Positions 62,673 through 64,000 of a stretch of DNA of 64,000 nucleotides are shown piece after piece (the stretch's first letter is position 1; the number at the start of each line of letters is the position of its first letter). The position numbers and the translations under genes are program-made. The notes beneath the pieces were generated by a model, which worked only from the letters and a program-made list of their open reading frames with translations, made no database searches and was not told where the DNA came from. Origin of the DNA: Rhodomicrobium vannielii ATCC 17100 (GTDB lineage: Bacteria > Pseudomonadota > Alphaproteobacteria > Rhizobiales > Rhodomicrobiaceae); assembly GCF_000166055.1 (NCBI RefSeq), contig NC_014664.1, positions 1,680,001-1,744,000 of the forward strand. The letters run 5' to 3'.

Positions 62673-64000
62673 TCACTGCGCGGGGATGGCGCGTGCAGCC
62701 TTGCGGTCGGCGCCGGTCTTACCCTTTTTCAGCGCCGGATGATTGTCCGGCAGGAACACCGTGACCGTGGTGCCAGCGCCGGGCGTCGAGCGCAGATCGA
62801 TACGCCCCTTGTGCAGTTCGACGATGCTCTTCACGAGCGTCAGGCCCAGCCCCGCGCCGCGATGCCGCGAACCCTTGCTGCGGCTCTCGAAGCGATCGAA
62901 TACCGTCGCCTGCTCTTCCTCCGGGATGCCGAGTCCGGTGTCCTGAACGCTGATCGCCACGCCGTTCTTCTCCCGGCGGCAGGCGAGCGTGATCGTGCCG
63001 TCTTCCGGCGAGAAGCCGATGGCGTTCGAAAGCAGGTTATAGAGCACCTGGATGAGCCGGTTCGCGTCCGCCATCACGGTGCCCGCGCCGCTTGCGATGT
63101 GAACGTCCAAATTCACGTTCGCGCGGCTGAGGCGTTCACGCACACCGAGTTCGGCCGCCTCGATGAGGCTCTCAATCTCCACCGGCGCAAGTTTCAGGTC
63201 GAGCGCGCCCGCGTCGAGCGCGGCGAGGTCGATGATGTCGTTGATGATGTTGAGCAGCACCTCGCTCGACGTCTTGATGTGGTCGAGATATTCGCGCTGC
63301 TTGTTGTTGAGCGCGCCGAAAGCGGGCTCGGCCAGCATGTCGGTGAAGCCGATGATCGTGGTGAGCGGCGTGCGCAATTCATAGGACACGTGGCTGAGGA
63401 ACGCCGTCTTCAGCCGGTCGGACGCTTCGAGCGCCTCGTTCCTTTCGAGCAGCACCTCTTCGAAGCGCTTTCTGTCGGTCACGTCGGCGAAGGTGACGAG
63501 CGTGCCTCCGTCCGGCAGCGGCGTCACCACATAGGCGAGATGTGCGCCATCGCTTTTCGCAACCGTGCCGCTGAAGGTGTCGCGCGCTTCAGGCATGCCC
63601 GTGATCGACTCGCGCAGCGTGTGCCAGAAATCCGGGTCGGGCGCCAGCATGTCGCTTGCCTTGCGGATGTCCTCGAAATGCGGCTGATCGCCGAGCATAT
63701 CCTCGGGCAGCGCCCAGATGGACTGGTACGACGGGTTGTAGAGGTCGAGCCGGCCGTCCGCACCGAACACGGCGATGCCTTCGTTCAGATGGTCGAGCGT
63801 CTCGCGCTGGCCCTCGATGAGCGTATGGAACTGGCGTTCGAGCGCAAGCTTCTCGGTCACGTCATCGAACAGGAAAGTAAGGCCACCATCGTCGCGGCAA
63901 TCCTTCACCACATGAACGGTGCGTCCATCGGGGAGATGCCAGAATTCGTCGAGCGTGCGGTTGCGGTCGAAGGCGATGATCTTGCCGTCGCGCCATTTGC
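62673..64000 (-). CDS. PAS-domain sensor histidine kinase (5' end outside the window)
   Basis: A histidine kinase of at least 442 residues; the frame stays open to the right edge, so the N terminus is missing. Visible parts in order: the end of one PAS-like segment (DEFWHLPDGRTVHVV), a second PAS domain with a coiled linker (VLLERNEALEASDRL), the HisKA dimer domain with a phospho-acceptor His in FLSHVSYELRTPLTTI, and a HATPase domain with N box YNLLSNAIGF, G1 VQDTGLGIP and G2 RGAGLGLTLVK. No membrane helix or receiver domain in the visible part. Signal and partner unknown. Confidence 0.92.
   Translation of the reverse strand, partial: KWRDGKIIAFDRNRTLDEFWHLPDGRTVHVVKDCRDDGGLTFLFDDVTEKLALERQFHTLIEGQRETLDHLNEGIAVFGADGRLDLYNPSYQSIWALPEDMLGDQPHFEDIRKASDMLAPDPDFWHTLRESITGMPEARDTFSGTVAKSDGAHLAYVVTPLPDGGTLVTFADVTDRKRFEEVLLERNEALEASDRLKTAFLSHVSYELRTPLTTIIGFTDMLAEPAFGALNNKQREYLDHIKTSSEVLLNIINDIIDLAALDAGALDLKLAPVEIESLIEAAELGVRERLSRANVNLDVHIASGAGTVMADANRLIQVLYNLLSNAIGFSPEDGTITLACRREKNGVAISVQDTGLGIPEEEQATVFDRFESRSKGSRHRGAGLGLTLVKSIVELHKGRIDLRSTPGAGTTVTVFLPDNHPALKKGKTGADRKAARAIPAQ

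Overview
The window is a GC-rich (low-to-mid 60s % by eye) chromosomal segment of an alphaproteobacterium, most likely of the Rhizobiales/Hyphomicrobiales. The evidence is an F0 operon (atpI-B-E-F'-F) carrying the extra b' subunit and lacking the F1 genes, the order SRP RNA-dnaX-ybaB, the zapA/6S RNA/5-FTHF cyclo-ligase neighbourhood, and an exact TTAA-N7-TTAA CtrA-type box. A CowN gene, which protects nitrogenase from CO, sits below a perfect CooA-type CO-sensor palindrome and points to a nitrogen-fixing, probably phototrophic purple bacterium. A Rhodomicrobium-like organism is a reasonable guess but is not proven. I see no prophage, IS element, CRISPR array or tRNA gene.

Layout: 1-700 is the promoter and leader region of an rRNA operon that runs leftwards out of the window, with three tandem promoters. 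0.9-9.3 kb holds an orphan TonB, a DUF1810 protein, a Tat-exported glucan biosynthesis protein, a TetR-controlled pair of glutathione transferases, a HAD-phosphatase/HerA-like ATPase fusion and a metallo-beta-lactamase-fold hydrolase. 9.3-15 kb carries an O-methyltransferase, the F0 operon, a cold-shock gene and obgE. 15-19.6 kb has an aldehyde dehydrogenase, an exbB-exbD-tonB operon and a secreted matrixin protease. 20-23 kb is the most accessory-looking part: three small stress-type genes (one a TTG-start membrane peptide), a BrxR/CapW-like WYL regulator divergent from an unknown gene, and poorly explained sequence before an enoyl-ACP reductase.

23.8-34.9 kb holds an Na+/H+ antiporter, alkaline phosphatase, an MHS-family transporter, NADP malic enzyme, two small Fe-S proteins, an LprI-like protein and a rhomboid. 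34.9-38.4 kb is a two-gene operon of a transglutaminase-like protease and a fused ATP-grasp/alpha-E protein. 38.8-47.9 kb carries ybaB, dnaX, the SRP RNA with a tandem array of small hairpins, a CHAD protein, a metallophosphatase, argB, a pyrimidine nucleotidase, serS and a quinone reductase. 48-57 kb has gatCAB with chorismate mutase and a DUF2141 protein, class II DAHP synthase, ymdB-like phosphoesterase, 5-FTHF cyclo-ligase, 6S RNA, DoxX and zapA. 57-64 kb ends with an MFS transporter, an alcohol dehydrogenase, cowN with its CO box, a small membrane ORF, 3-methyladenine glycosylase, MaoC dehydratase, ribF and a sensor kinase cut by the right edge.

Most genes are housekeeping. The points most worth following are the cowN/CooA-box unit, the WYL regulator with its operator and unknown partner, the HAD-HerA fusion, the ATP-grasp/alpha-E/transglutaminase operon, the hairpin array between the SRP RNA gene and dnaX, and the low-GC in-frame insert in serS.
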